Positions 10,801 through 24,885 of a stretch of DNA of 64,000 nt are shown in pieces. A program made the position numbers and the translations under genes. Under the pieces are notes generated by a model, which saw only the letters and a list, made by a program, of their open reading frames with translations, ran no database searches and was not told where the DNA came from. Where the stretch lies: contig VZRR01008201.1 in the NCBI GenBank assembly GCA_013398015.1, forward strand, positions 182,025 through 246,024, read 5' to 3'. Every line of letters starts with the position of its first letter. Position 1 is the first letter of the stretch. Source of the stretch: Oreocharis arfaki. Its lineage: Eukaryota > Chordata > Aves > Passeriformes > Paramythiidae.

Positions 10801-13384
10801 GCTTAGTTTCCTCGTGGAAGAAATAGAAAACCCCCTTGCTCTGTGAAATCAGCCATCATTCAACATACTATTATATTTTGAAAGGACATTCTCAGTAAAC
10901 TGCAAGGATGCCAAGACTGCTGCTGTGCCCTAATGATATATGTGAGACCTTAATGTTGATACAGAGCTCAGGGTCATGACCATTTTCTAGGAGAGAGCAG
11001 GAGCTCTAGAAAATCTACACATTGGCAAATGACATTAGCAAAATTAGCAACGTTGAGGGGAACTGTTCTTGGACTCATGACAACCAATCTGACCCACGAT
11101 AACTTGCAAAGTCATAACACAGTAAAATTTCACCATGGACATTCCTCTTGAGTAAAGACCACCCCCTGACAAAAAAAAAAACAACAACACCCAAAACCCA
11201 CAGAAATCCAGACCAAACGGATGGCTCTTTCCTCCATTAGCATAATGTCTTGCTCCTTTTGAATCACTGCCACTGCGGTATAAGAGAAGATCCGATACCA
11301 GGATATCAGGGCTGGGCTGGGTTAACCAAGCCATATAAGATGGAACAACAGTGAACAACAGGAAAACGGTGGGGGCTGAAGCTGTACTACAAAAGAACAT
11401 GAAATAGTTCTGAAATTACTCCCACTCAGATTGTACTTTCCTCTAACAATCCCTGTGCGCCCTCTAAGTTTGTTGGCAATTAGCCAGACCTTCTAGAAAC
11501 CTAAAGCCATCCTATTGTCAAACTATCTACAATTCTCCTAAATTTTGTTGAGAAGAGCATTTAACAGAGGAAGATGTGGTCTGGTTGCCTGCAGTTCTTC
11601 CCATCAGCAGACCCAGTGGATAGAAAGAGTCACTGTGGGAGCATAGCCCCGATCCATTTATGCTTCTTTGGCACATGCAGGCATATTCATGAGCTCTACA
11701 TCCGAAACAGGTGAATTATTCTCAGCAGCACAACTAAATTTGAACTCTCTTGTCCTAGTGAAGGGCAGTGGTGGACAGGGTTGAGAGCAAGAGCACATCT
11801 GACACAGAAAAGATAGGGGACAGATGTAACAGAAACATAAAAGGATGCTGTAGAACCAGATTTCCTTCATCTCACAGCTGACAAGAGGTGGGATTTGCCT
11901 CTTTTCCCTCCCAGCAGTGACTCTGCCTCGGTGAAGGCAGAAGCAGGAGCAAGGCTCATTTTCTAGGGCTCTGGCACAGATGACGTAGACTTGGGACCAG
12001 AGCTGATTTGTTCCTCAAGGCAATCTGCTGCCCTCAGCAGCTTCTGTGTTGCTAGACCCTCAGGTTAGCTCTGTTCAAAACCTTCAGCAACCTTCTCTCA
12101 AGACAAACTCCTGCAGTCACAGGCAAAGCCTAAGTAAATTTGCTGTGCCCGCAGAGGCAAGAGAGGATTTCTCTTGGGACACCTGGTAAGGACTCCAAAC
12201 AGTGGTGCCAAGCAGCACATATCTTGCAGTTACCTTCAGAAGACAGGATCATTTCACCCCAAACACAGCTGAAAGTGAACAAAAAGTTGGGTTTTAAGGC
12301 ACACCAAGGGTTCTCTCATTTGCCATTTTCACGACTCTCAAAGGAGTACAAAATACGGTAGTTTCTCTTTGCTCACTCCAGTTGAATGAAATTTAATTTT
12401 GATGCCACTGTAAACAGTCCAGTCTTCAGCTGGTAAATCTGACTGATAATTGTCCTGGGGCTGGGACTTTTCCTTCTGCTCTTATTCTTCGAAGATAAAC
12501 TCCCCAGCTTTTCCCGTCTTCCTTGTGCATCACACCCAGGTAAATGAAATGCTGCACATCAGTCCCAGCTTGGACAGTGCTTCCCCTCCTTATCCATCCT
12601 CTACTTTCTCCAAATCACATCATACTTTGTCCGATGCCCTCTCCTTCACCACCTGTTCTTCCTTTGGGAATGAGCAGGATTACACACCCACCTGCCTTAA
12701 CTGTTTCCTAGGTTTCTGCTAGGAGAGATTTGGGAAGACGAAAGACAGGGAAAAGTGGTGTAGAAAATACACTGAACTGATATGTGAAGCTACACTGAAC
12801 ATGCCTTCTACAATCTCCTCCTTCTGCTTTATCTCTTCTCCTTTGCAATCCTGTGGAAACCAGGAGAAAACCAGGAGGAAGAAAAAACCAAAAAAACCCA
12901 CTGCATAGCTGTCAGCTTCAAAGCAGGAGGAAAGAAAAATCCCTTCCTCTTTGAGCTGTGATTATATCTCAGGATAGATGACTTCCCACACTTCTCTGGG
13001 AGAATCCCTGTCTGCCCTTTTGTTCCTATGGGGCCACACAAACAGCTGAACAAACAGCAGCAATATCTGTGGGAAAGACAGGATGATCCTTCCCCTCTTT
13101 CTCCAAGCTTCTCCATTTTTCTATGACCCTGCCTGCCCCCTCAGGAGGTTCCAGCTCTTCACCTTGGCACATGGTGCCCAACAATTGTGATACTCTACTC
13201 AAGGTGGCACCAAGCACTGCAGTCCTGCCAGGACTGTTGTCTCTAGCCATGTGTAGGGGGAATCTCTGTGCTTTCAGCCACGTGTCCTTGCTGATGTTTG
13301 AGTAAAACAGTACCAAGCTCTTGCCAGTCTCTAGTATTCACGACCTCATGATGTTCCAAAACAAAGCACGCAGAAAGAGAAGAA

Positions 13385-13465
13385 GCCTGGGTTACTTTTT
13401 AAACAGAGAATTTGGGACTAGTCACTTAACTTCTCAGTTTGCATTTTCAGCTGCAATAATTTTCA
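13385..13465 (+). mobile_element. possible MIR/CORE-type SINE fragment
   Basis: The segment with GACTAGTCACTTAACTTCTC near 13418-13437, followed by a CAGTTT word and an AATAAT-like end, follows the order of the MIR core (GGGCAAGTCACTTAAC, then CTCAGTTTCC, then GGATAAT). It is highly diverged and short, so the call is tentative. Confidence 0.42.
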
Positions 13466-13511
13466 AGTCCTGTTCTATCTTTCCCTTCTCTTACTGCCTT
13501 ATCCATTTATC

Positions 13512-13569
13512 CTCCACCCCAAACATAGAGGCCAAGAATTCTCCATCCCAAACATAAAGGATAAGTATG
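13512..13569 (+). repeat. diverged 29-bp tandem duplication
   Basis: Two adjacent 29-base units (13512-13540 and 13541-13569) share CTCCAYCCCAAACATARAGG and differ at about six positions. This is an old local duplication. Confidence 0.85.
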
Positions 13570-16069
13570 ATTGTTTTTCCCTTTGAAATCCAGGAATCTC
13601 TTTAATCCTGGATGTGAGACAATGGGAAACATATTAGGAGGTGAGAGTAGAGGCTTGGCAATGCAAGAGAGAATGCAATAAACCAGTTATTTCCATTCCA
13701 ATCACTAAACTCCACATCCCAGAGTTACTGGTCTTTATGGCAGCCTGGTCAAATAGAATAAGACACAGAAAAGCAGAGGAGAAAGGTCCTATGTTTCCAA
13801 ACTGATGCATGGACAAGGTGCCAAATGATTGCATTTCATTCATTTGCCACAAACTGGGTTAGCTTTGAGCTTGGAGGAGAGAGAATAGCAGGTTTTTAAG
13901 TACTGCTTCCGGGTCTGGCATCAACATTTCTGTTGCCATAATGAGTCAGACATCAGGGGCAATACACATGAAAGGATGCAGGCCAATGCCTAGGCAAACA
14001 GAAGTGGGAAAGCAGGGCTGAAAAATAAGTGCATGGGTCGGGGACGAAGGACTCCATCCTCACAAAACTTTTAAAATTATTACCTCAATTTCCTTTATTT
14101 CATCAAATAAATTCACTTCAAAATAAACCCACTACCACCACCACAAAAGTCCCTCTAGAATTCTGGGCAAGGTTAGTTTGCCAGAGGCAGAGTTTGTTCT
14201 GTTAATTGCCATTTTCCATGTACCGATGCCACAGTCCCCAAATGCTCTCCCACATTTCCCATCAGGCAGGCACACACATGATTAAGAGCATTTGAGCAGT
14301 CATCCTTAGAACTGTGAAAAGCATTAATCCTTAAATGAAGGGAAATCAGTCTTCTGAGCCACAGAAACCATGGCCTCAGATGCTCCTTGCCTTCGCCTTT
14401 AGCCAGGGCTCCTGAAGGGCTGCTGGATGATTAGCGGCAGATAACTGGCTCTGGGGACAGACTATGTGGTGGAAAGCGCATTGATGGAAAACATTTAAAA
14501 CTCTGATTGGCACCCTTATTTGGGGGCTTCACTTGGCTCTTTTAATCTGGCAAGTAACTCCCTCAATTGCTCTCTTATGCCTCACATTTCCATTGTCTTT
14601 TCTTCCTCCTTTTTATTTTCAGACCACCCCTTCTTCTGTGCCCCCTCTTTCAACTTGTATCATCATGACCTGGAGAATTGATATGTGTTACTCGGTGCTC
14701 TTCTTTACTATTCCTTGTTCTCTCCAACACTTTATCAAACATAATTGTCACAAAGAAAATATTTCTTACAAGTGGTTTCAGTGATCTGCTAATCAACTAG
14801 TACAAAACAGTCAGCTACAGAACTCTAAAAGTTAGTTCTCCCATGTCCCCTCCTGTCCTCTGTTACTAGGCTTCCTTTACCGTATCAGGACTTGTCTGTT
14901 GACAGTTTTACTAATGTGACTGATTAATGGGGAAGTTTTCATTTTATTTTGACCAACAATGTACTGGTAGAGTCTCATCACTGTCAGCACAGTTGCATTG
15001 ATGTAAGGATGCAAGTGGGCATCACCTCTTTGATCTTGGTTAGGTCACAGAAACTGCGTTCCATCTTGGGAATCAGAGCTGCAAAATTTTGCCTTGCAAA
15101 ATTGTGTGACATAAAAAACCTCTACTAAAGCACACAGAATTCAATAACCATGTACATAACCCTCTGGTACCTCTGTTGCTACAGTGTTAGATGGTGTCGA
15201 TGTGATACAAGCCAAAATGGTGAGGTCACTGCTCCAATAGGAACATAGCAATAAGGTCCAATATCCACAAAGAACTTGCACTCACATGTTATTGTTCTGG
15301 AGTCAGTTAATGATTAACATGGATTAACTCCTTGTGCCTTATGGACATAATATCAGGGTTTCTCAAAAATTCAGGGACACACAGATACACTGTAGGGATT
15401 TTGGAATAGATTACATTCTTTAAGATTACACAGTGTTGAAAAACAAAGATCTTACAGAATATTAAAAACGTGTTGACTTCCTGACTCTGTTGCCAAGAAC
15501 CAGCCATCATTTTACATGTAGTGCCTTGGTATTTCAGGCCATGCCTGCCTTGTGTGATCCTACGCATGTGCTGAAAATAAAGAGAGCGTGATAAGGCAGC
15601 AGAAACATGATTAAGCTTTGATCTGAAAAGGGATCCTGACTCCCTAATGCTGCTGAGAGTTCGTGAGCACCAAAGAGAATATGGTAAGATTGCTCAGCAA
15701 ACTAGAGGTGTGACATTAATATAAGTTACCCAACACTAGAATCTTCCATACAGCCACAGCTGCAATAAAACTGCTTCCCCACTAATTAGCTTAAAGCCAG
15801 CATGGCTATGTTGCTTCTTCCACTGCCACATTTTCTTTTGCACTTAATGATCTAATCACATGCTCCTCTTTCTACAGGGCCTTTGCCTCATTCAGGGCCC
15901 AGGATGGATGCGACTCATTGAATAGGCATCTGTAGTCCTACAGTTTGTCTCAGATTTGCCTGGAGCTGAAGATACATCCTTTGATTATATCCCTGGCTCT
16001 GATGCAAAGTTTCTGTGTTAGGGTACTGGACTAGTCACTTAAACCAGACAAAGTGGGCACCAAAACCCC

Positions 16070-16087
16070 TTTTTTTTTTTTTTTTTT
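16070..16087 (+). repeat. poly(T), 18 bases
   Basis: An uninterrupted T homopolymer. It could be the tail of an antisense retrocopy, but no body is recognisable. Confidence 0.95.
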
Positions 16088-17308
16088 GCTCTGGGTGTCT
16101 GACTGTAATGACTTGAGATCTCATTTGTGAAAGAGCTAAGTGCTCATTACATGCAACTGGGGCAGAATGCTGCAAAATGCTAAATACTCTGAAAAAGATA
16201 AACACTCAGAGGTTTAAAATTAAAATTAATACACCAGTGTCATCCATGATCTTCCTGGATTCCCATTCCTGTATCTATGTATGTTATCCAGCATAGGGAC
16301 AGTGTGACAGTAACAAGTACGTATCTGGGAAATGGGAGTTTTGAGGTTTCAAATCCCCATCACGACAGAAGGAAAACTATTCTCAGGCCTGAAGGGTGAT
16401 CTTCTCTCTCATACAGGTTCCAGATGTTTAGGCTCACCTACGCAGTTGCTCAAATCAGCAAACTTTTGGTATTTCTATGTCATTTGTCCACTGAGTTTAA
16501 CCAAGAAGGCTTTGCCCATCATGATTTAATCAAAACTGAATAATTCTAGCAAAAAGTTTCATTTTTGACAGACCTTTTCTTGTCAGACAACTGTTTTGTA
16601 CATATTTCCTGTCTGAGCAGCTGAGACTGTGGCAAGACCCTGGGATGAGTGTGCCAGTCCCACTGTACAAGTTTCTGTTTGCAAAGGTTGTTGCTCTGGG
16701 GGAAGTCAAACTAGGCTTGCAAAGGCATGTCTGAAGTTCAGATGAACTCTTCTACACCAGAAAAGAGATTACCTGTCCTTCAAGGCTGATGTCCAAGGGC
16801 AGCAAGGAGCATCCCAAGCAGCCCTATTTACTAGGCACTACAAAAGCAGGTGTAATCAAGCTGTTCCAATGAGAGGAGACACTCATCTCATCCCTCTTGG
16901 ACTCCAGCCAGGTATTTCTACATCCTTTTCCAGCAAACCTTTCCACCTTTAGAAGACCACAAAATTTAGGCAAGACTATTAAAAGCGATGGAAAGATTTC
17001 AGGAGGCTGTGGCAGCAACTGCAGCCTTTAGTGTCTGGGTTCTGTGCACATAAAAAGTAACAGGGATCAGTGCAACCTGCCATTTAAAAAATACTACCAT
17101 GGGAGCGGTTCTTTTCTGCAGCATGCTACAGTTTCTTGTGCAGTGTCAAATTTGGTATAATTTTGACATCTGGTCTGTGGCACTCATCCATCTGTTGTAA
17201 CTGAGTAGGTGTTGGGTGGGGTTGGCAGGAGAGACTTGTTTAAGTGTTTGTTTTCATCCTGTAGAGGAACGGCAGAGCCAGTTCAGTAATTAATTAAATA
17301 CTCATCTT

Positions 17309-17328
17309 AAAAAAAAAAAAAAAAAAAA
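17309..17328 (+). repeat. poly(A), 20 bases
   Basis: An uninterrupted A run after AT-rich sequence, with no AATAAA immediately upstream and no recognisable retrocopy. Confidence 0.95.
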
Positions 17329-17424
17329 GAAAAGTGTGTGCTAATATTCTAAAGAAATGGTGAATAAGGCAGCTGGCACTTCTCACTGCTGAAATGTGGG
17401 GACATTGTTCCCATTTCTGCTTGG

Positions 17425-17590
17425 TTCCATTTGTTTTAGGATGCTTTCCTCATTGGGCTGGCACTCTGGTTTCTATTCCTGACCCAGCCAATTGCCTCCT
17501 GGCTGAATTTGGATAGGTCACTCCATCTTTCGTGCAGCAGTTTCCCTCTCTGGAAAATGCATCCAAAGTAAAACACCTCTCTTTTTACAA
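17425..17590 (+). mobile_element. ancient MIR/CORE-type SINE, sense
   Basis: Successive blocks follow the MIR-like order: a GGGCTGGCACTCTGGTTTCT block near 17456, a CTGACCCAGCC block, then TTGGATAGGTCACTCCATC near 17510, a CAGTTTCCCTCT block and a GAAAATG block. This corresponds to the family pattern of a CTGGGTTC-type A region, GGCAAGTCACTTCACCTC, CAGTTTCC and GTAAAATGG. Divergence is high, as expected for an insertion that predates birds. The poly(A) at 17309 is unrelated. Confidence 0.72.
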
Positions 17591-19558
17591 ACTTTGAAAT
17601 CTGCTGATAAAAAATACAATGAGAGATGACCATTGTCATTACTACCATTATATTAATTTGTGGTTATTCTATTCAAATAATCCTAGTTTTAAATTAGCCT
17701 TTGCTGTCACCTGCTCATAGCAAAAGAGAGAATCTGAGCACAGTTGAAACAAATCCACAACGTCTACAGCTGACTCTGTGTCTTTTGGGAACCTGTTTCT
17801 CTCATTTCACTCAGAACAGAGCACAAAAGTACTTCTCCCTGTTTAACTGCCTGCTCATGACATTCCCACCATTCACAAATGCATGGTGCATCAAGCAACC
17901 ATTTCCCTCCCTGTGAGTGACCAGGGAATGTCCCACCTGCTCTGTTTTAAACTTCTGGGCAGACCTTGGTATTCATTTCTTCGCCTTAGGACCATGACTC
18001 CTGCTGTTCTGTTTGCCGGTCTACTGGGATGTAGTTGTGCTTTCTATTTAGCAATCAGTTTTACCCTGCCCTGAGATCAGTTCTTCAGATTAAAGAAGTT
18101 ATTGATAGCACTTAATAATGCCTTCAGCAGAACACCTAATTGCAAATGTACTAGATAACCAAGGAAACAAGGAAACTCCCTATGCATAGCTAAACACAGT
18201 TATTTTTGTCCAGTGTATCTAATCCTGTGAGGTTCTGACCACCTCCACAAAACCCTGGCGCAGGGAGGGATGCTCAGAGCAGCTTGCAAATTGCTATTTT
18301 GTGACTGGCAGACATGAATGCCAAATTCATTAATACCCAGAATATACTTAAAGACGTGCACCGAGCTATGGCGATTACACAGCCTGTCCTTGTGAACGGA
18401 AAACTGTGTGATGTGGCTTTTCTCTTTCCTCCTTCCCCTTCTCGTGTACACACAGCAAGAAGTGTTAGCCTGGGAGTCTCTGTGAAGGAGTTTGTGGGAA
18501 GCTCACTGGATATTGAATGCTTTATATTTTCTAGTGGCCTCCATCAAGCCTGGCAGCTCGGCACTCTCAGAGCTTAGCACTTTTGCACCTAAGATTATCA
18601 GTCCTGTTATAAAACACAAAAGCCAAATCCTGGGCTTTCAAATGCAGTTTCTTCTAAAATACTCTGTTAGAGAAGACCAGAAGTATCCACTGGGGACACT
18701 GATTAAGAAATACAAAACACAACCTCTTTTTTTTTTTCTTTTTGTTCTAGATAAGTAACAAAAAATTCAGTGTTGGTAATATCACTCTGAAGATATCTAC
18801 CATTCTACCTGTATTGTTACTCTTTACTGCCAGGGAAAGATGGAGGAATTAAACAGATTTTATTTGTAGATCAGGTTAGGCAGAGAGGTTTCATATGATT
18901 ATTTCTTAGCTTGCAGACTAATGCCTGTACTGTATGTTGGAACGAAATTCATCGTCTGTTTCTCTACTGTGATTTGTGTCATAACAAACTTTAAGTTTCT
19001 TTTCTAAATTATTTCCCTCTCTGTAATTTCCTCTGGTGACTCCTGGACCCTGAAGTGCCACTTGCTGCAAAATTACAGATAAGAGAATTTTGAACTCCAC
19101 TCATTCACAAGAAATTCATAATCCTGACATCCCACAAATGCTGTATTCGGTGTGAGATGAAAGAAACTTATTCACTGCTTTAATCATGTCCTATTCATTT
19201 CTATAAACTAGGATTTCTCTTTATGCAAGCATCTCTCCATTTCTTTCTTGCTCACTCCAGGACTGACAAAATTTGAAGTAACTCCTAACAAACTGAACAC
19301 TTTTGCAGCAGAACATGATCACTGCAGGAGAAAGGGAAGGAAAATGCACAAGAGCAGTGAAAGGAAACTTTGGATTACAAAATTTAGTAATTTTTATTAA
19401 AAAAATACGAAGGGTCCAGTTCCAGCTTCATTGTAAGGCACTTAGTCCCATTTTTGTACAGTCTTCCTCTTGTGGCTCTCTCCCAAGGACCAACCCTGGG
19501 TGAAACTCACTGTGCCAGCCCATGCTGAGCTGAATGATATTTGCTGTCAGCTATAGAA
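17591..19558. other. non-coding stretch, no gene supported
   Basis: AT-rich, CpG-poor sequence with only short frames and no recognisable repeat. Confidence 0.55.
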
Positions 19559-19640
19559 TCTTCAAATCATAGAATAGTTTGGGTTGAAAGGGACCATTAA
19601 AGGTCCCTAGTTCATCCTGGACCAGGCAGTTTCCATTTAG
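19559..19640 (-). mobile_element. CR1 LINE 3'-end fragment, antisense
   Basis: The segment starts with AATCATAGAATAGTTTGGGT and continues through GAAAGGGACC and a TTCATCCTGGACCA block. This is the reverse complement of the CR1 3' untranslated end, whose sense strand ends in ATTCTATGATT. Only about 80 bases remain, so it is a severely 5'-truncated or eroded copy. Confidence 0.85.
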
Positions 19641-22600
19641 TATCAAAATATAACTCCTCTTATCAGCTTTAGACTTTCTGGCTTTATTTTCCTTTTGCAT
19701 TTCTGATCTTTGTGAGATCATTGCCCTGGCTGGTTCAGTATGCAAAGGCAGGCAAATGATCATGGAAACAGGCAGGAGAGATGCTGCAGCCAGTTCTAGG
19801 CAAGAATTTAGAAAAGCTGAGTCTTCCAGGAATAACACTGGTGTCTTTGTTACAAACTTACACTGCTACACAATTTCCTAATATCGTGGAAGAGTAAAAT
19901 GAAAGATACAATTTATTTTCCCAACTGTAGTCATGATACAATTTACTTTTATGATATGGTCTACCCCCTCTCTTAACAAACCAGCTCTTTTGGTGCATTT
20001 TGGGTCCGTTCTGCATTTAACTCTTGTTCAACAGCGTGCCCAGACCAGCTCACTCATGTGAACTGGCAGTACCCCAGCAGAGGGTGAGGAGCCTGGCTGC
20101 GTTAGGGGAGTCCCCTCTCACTGCCCTCCAGGTTCTGGTCTGCCTGGAGCCTCTGCAGCTCTGCCTTCAGGCAACCGAGCACCAGAGTCTGCCCCTTCCA
20201 CTGCTGCTCTGCTCTTACATGACAAAGGAAATCAGAGGGTTTAAGAGCTTTTTCATAACCTGAGAGTGTTTTTAGAGAACACAAAATATTTCCTCTCATA
20301 TTTGGCACTTCCCGTGTTGGCAAAGCAATAAAATTAATGTCATCTTCCTCTTCATGTCACTTTATTTGGGTCCCTAAGTGTTTCAGAGTCATCTCGCCCT
20401 GGGTGACCAGGAGGTCAGGTAATTTTCCCAACATCGTTACATGTCCCAACTTATTGTGCTGATAATTCATCAAAGGATTCCACTGCCTTCCTTGCCAACC
20501 TTTCACTCTTCGTTCCTGCAACACACTTTTTCTTTTGTAAAACAGGCAGTATTTCACATCTCTCTTCATGATTATTAGATTGTCTTAACAACATCTTCTG
20601 AGATAAATTATCAAAGACTTCCTGAAATTTCCTTAAAAATTTATATTAAATGGTCCTGCATAATCCACGAGTCCACTGATATCTTCAAGTTTTTTTAGAA
20701 AGCTATAAAAGGCACGTTTCACTGTTACTGGATCAGCCATGCTTAGCATTAAGCAGATTTTGTAATTTCCTAACTTATATTTCAACACTTCTTTCCTTTT
20801 CCTTTGGCTGAGATGGTCTCGATTTTAAAGTAAAATACATGCAATGTTCCATTGCTTTGGCATAGGAGAATAGCCTATTTTTAAGGGAAACTTGCATGAT
20901 TTTGTTAACAGCTATCAGTCTTGATTGATGCCATCTGCTCTGAGAGGTTTGTTACTTTAGCATGTCAATCCTGCAGTTTCTCTTCTGATACCTCGGTGTT
21001 TGACAGGCACCCATCTACGGTAATTAAATAGATTATGTAGAGAGTGACTGTATTTTCAATCGGTAAAGACTGATGGGAGGATATAATGTACTGTCTATAA
21101 TTCTATCTTGTCATTTTTAACTGCCCCTTTGATCCAGAAAATTCACTAATTCTCTTTCAGATATTTAAATTGCTCATTTGTTTGTAGAAATGTGTCTCTT
21201 TGCATTTGAAACATCCTCTCAGCCCTCCTGTTTCCCATCTTTCATTTTCCCTCACCAGTTTTCGTTCCTGTCTTTTGGGTTAGCCAGGGCTAGATTTCCT
21301 TTTCCTGAAGGTTACCTGTTTGGTTCATCATACTGTGTTTGTTTTTTCTTGCCTTCCTGCTTCCTTTTTGGTTTCGGGGTATGCATACCTTCTGTGATGC
21401 AATTATGGCATGCTTAAGTAGTTCCATGTTGAGGGTAAAGACTGTAATGCCTTCGCTTCTGACTCATTCTCTGCACTTCTTTCCAACCCTCTCCTTCCTC
21501 CAAATGCAAGAAATTTAAAGGATTATATTTTAATTGCAGTGCAGTTTAAGTGTCATATTGTTATTAGGCTTCTATCTGCACCCTGGGAGGCCTTATATGA
21601 TGTTTTGTATTTCTTGTGTTTCACCAGGGTGGGGGGGGTGTTTGTGTATTAGCTTCTTTATTTAGGACTGGCCCAGACCCAAGTCTCTGCACTTCCAGAA
21701 ACTGCATGAAGTGCAGTTGTGACACAAACAAGCAGCAAATGCAATTTCAAATAAAGATCCTACCAATGCGCTTTGAAGGGAAATGATAAATTCAGATTGG
21801 TCAGACCATTTGATGCTGGAGCAGGCTTCAGTAAGCTCACGGGCACCAGCAGGGTTTTGGAAAAAAGCTGGGTGTGTTATCAGGCTGGTGCTCTCTAGAA
21901 AGGTAAGAATTGCTTTGGTTTTTTTACACCATGATCCTGTTTAACCATGTTTGCTAAGCAAGAAACTGGGAAAAAGAGTAGGAAAATTCCTGATTTAAGA
22001 CCAAGAGACACACATGCTCTGTTTTAGCATCTCTCTGCCATGGTAGGACAAACTGCTTTAATCAGTTTCAAAAACCATGCACAGCTCTGGAACCCAGAGG
22101 AAAAATTGAGGCATTTAAAGGAAAATGCCCAGAGCACTGAGAAGGGGAGGAAAGACAGGATCAGGGAGGAGAGAAGTGACATCTTGCCTTCTGCTCATGC
22201 ACTGACAGGAGGAATATGAGAGGTACAGGAAGTAAAAACAAGGGAAGGGTCAGGCAAAGCCCTAAATATGAACGAACAGTTTGCATATAGAGCCTGGCCA
22301 TAAATGACACCAGATCACTGGACTGAAAAGATGCAATGAAATCCACACAGGTCCAGCTTAGAGTGGGGGACCTGGGAGGGTTTCAAATGTGGATGCCTAA
22401 TCCAGCCCCATCCCAGGTTCCTTCCCTACGAGTCGGCATGGCAGCCAGGTGGGAGCCGTGCACCCTTCAAGCCACATCACCAGTTTGGTCATCTCAAAAG
22501 CACAGCAGGGCATAAGTGCCACCGCACACAGTGGAGGCCACTGCAGAAAGAGTGTCATCAACTTTGGCACGGTGGGGTGGGGCCTGTTTGGCTGTGGCTA

Positions 22601-24661
22601 ACTGAAGTCAACGGGAAAAGTCTCCTTCCTGATGTAAGTGCAGGACTGACACCTTCACAGAGAAGAGGCAGCAATCTCCAGCTTTATATTAAGTCCTCTG
22701 TGGCCATGGCAGTAAGACAACATTACATTCACTTGAATTCAGCTCTGAAAGGAGTTGCATGAAAGAAAATAATAGCACCACCATACTTTTCAGGAGAAAA
22801 TGAAAGAAGAAAATTTTTTTTTGAAACTGACCCTTGGCAGCCTGTTTAAAAGAGCTTGAAACTATCTGAACTACACAAGGAAAAAAAAAAGAGAAAGAAA
22901 AACATGCCCACAAGGGCTGAAAAATCACTTCAGTAATAGATGGCTTTTAACTTTACATCAGAAAATGTTTGGCAGGCATAATTTTAAAGTGTTAGGAAAA
23001 TCTGTGTGATGACTGCTTGGGTGAAAGAGCAAATGTAGTCCACAGTGAGATTTATCAAATGTTCACATAAGCAATCAGAATCTGGCAGGGCCAGCCACCC
23101 GTGGAGAGGGGCAAAGAGGATCACAGCTCTAAACTTTGAAAATTTAATGAAGCCCACTGATTTCTCACAGGAAATTTCTTTTTGAGCCTGTTCATGTGTC
23201 ATGGGAATGCTAGTGAGCAGAAGGCTATGACAAAATGCCAGCTATAAGGCATAAGGGAAACAACGCACTCCCAACCCCACCAAAATCCAAACCACCCTTT
23301 TTGTTTTCTAAAGCTGCAAAGATTCTTGATGTCTCAACACCCCTGAGCATCCTTATGTGTTATCCTTAATCACACAAACAAGCCTATTGACCTGACTAGG
23401 GTTATCAGGAGAGTCTTCCAAGATTGGCCCCTTTTCAGAGAGACCAGAAAAGCACCGAATTTCCTGAGGCTTGCACAGGAATATGTATAGAGGCTTGAGC
23501 TCCAGCAGAAGGAGCAGACAGTGCCGTCTGGGGGATTCATGAAAGCAGGAGCTGACTATCTGCTTACAAAGGGAAAGAGGGACATCAAGGAAAAAAAAAG
23601 GAGCTACAGGGCTAGAGGGATAACAAGCAGACAAAAAAAAAATTGCAGTTTAAAGAAGAATGTGGTTTTCCTTAGTTTTGTGCTACAAATATCTAAGCAG
23701 CTTGCTTTTGCTATTCTGTTGGAGTAGCATCCTATCAAAGTGTATTTTTCCAGCACCTTTTGTGGCACAAGAAGTTTTGAAAAGGAAGGTTTTATAGTTC
23801 AGACACCTCATAGATCTCTTCTTCCAGTGCTTAACACGTGACCTTTTTGCAGCAAGCGATGACACTTGGGAAGGTGTGTGCTTGGGAGACCCCTTGGAGT
23901 GTGGGGCTGTGACAGCCATGTCCACCCAGCCGGAGTTCTCCTGCCTCCTGTGTGCCAGAAATGAGGCACCAAATGACACACCCAGGCAGTAAGGTGCCCC
24001 AGACCTGACGTGGGCTTTTGGAGAGTGACAGAGGTGCTAGAAATACGTAACAGCCGGGCCTCGCTGAAAATGTCAGAGGAGAGAACCAGATGGGAGAGTC
24101 TTATGCTCCTTGTAAGAGTCTTGACAGGTTGTGAATAATTAGTTTGTGTAGACTGGAGGCAAGCCAGCACTACCTTGGTCTTGATCCCACATGTGGGAAG
24201 TATGAGTGGGAGTAAGGGGTACCCAGCGTCTCCCAGGAACAGGCTGTGTCCTACATGTAAGAAGTCAGAATTTGATCCTGTTTCTCACTTTCATCAGGAC
24301 TGTGCTGACTTTCCAAGTCCCCAAGGACACATGAAAGTCATGTGTCTGTTTGGCCCAAATTGTTAGTAACTCATGCTTTCCACATGAAGTTCACCATAAA
24401 ATAACAAAAAGAAATTACTTAATTGAATATGTTTGGAACGTAATATCAGAGGAGTGTAACAAATAGGAAACAGTCAAGCACCCTACAATCAAAGAGTGAG
24501 GGAAAAGTCACAAATTTCAACATACACGGAGCTGCCTTGTGGAAAAACAATCAAAACTACTACATTTAATATGGCTATGCATCTAGAATAATTTCCATCC
24601 TGACATGGAGAAACACTTAACATATTTTGCTTTAGATTTCCCTGTTATATTTTCTGTAACT
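19641..24661. other. non-coding stretch, no gene supported
   Basis: There are no convincing exons. G-rich and purine-rich patches occur (for example around 21630 and 22870), but no transposable element that I can name. Frames reach 120 codons at most and look random. Confidence 0.55.
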
Positions 24662-24785
24662 AAAAGGGAAATTGCAAAACTCTGCAGCCAAGTGATTAGC
24701 CCAGGGTCATAGGGCAGGAGATCTGGAAGAAGAACTTTGGAGTCTTGGTGATATACTTTAACCACAAGACCATCCTTCAGTCTCT
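24662..24785 (-). mobile_element. ancient MIR/CORE-type SINE, antisense
   Basis: The plus strand shows AAGTGATTAGCCCAGGGTCA near 24690 and a block ending TTTAACCACAAGACCATCC near 24757. Antisense MIR-like elements carry AAGTGACTTGCCCAAGGTCA and CTAACCACTAGACCA in the same order and at similar distance. Confidence 0.68.
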
Positions 24786-24885
24786 TTCACGCTGATGACT
24801 TTGGAACTAGCTTTAAAAGATCCAGTGAGAAGCAAGATGGGAGTGATAGATAGCTACACTAGATAGCCAAAGGCAACAAAAAAGA

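Larger units (their letters stand above)
1961..13384. other. non-coding stretch, no gene supported
   Basis: All frames here are short and none resembles a known protein. The stretch is AT-rich and CpG-depleted, with no young transposable elements that I recognise. It contains the inverted repeats at 2604-2642 and 3445-3481, the diverged tandem duplication at 5281-5339, and two regulatory-looking blocks (4440-4660, 7480-7830), listed separately. It could be intergenic or intronic. Confidence 0.6.
13570..17424. other. non-coding stretch, no gene supported
   Basis: Only short frames occur. A T18 run lies at 16070-16087 and an A20 run at 17309-17328; neither has a recognisable element body beside it. 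A somewhat conserved-looking AT-rich block sits around 14270-14530. I see nothing else. Confidence 0.6.

Noticed and set aside
17309..17328. Poly(A) tail of a processed pseudogene
   Set aside because: No polyadenylation signal or protein-like remnant upstream and no target-site duplication seen.
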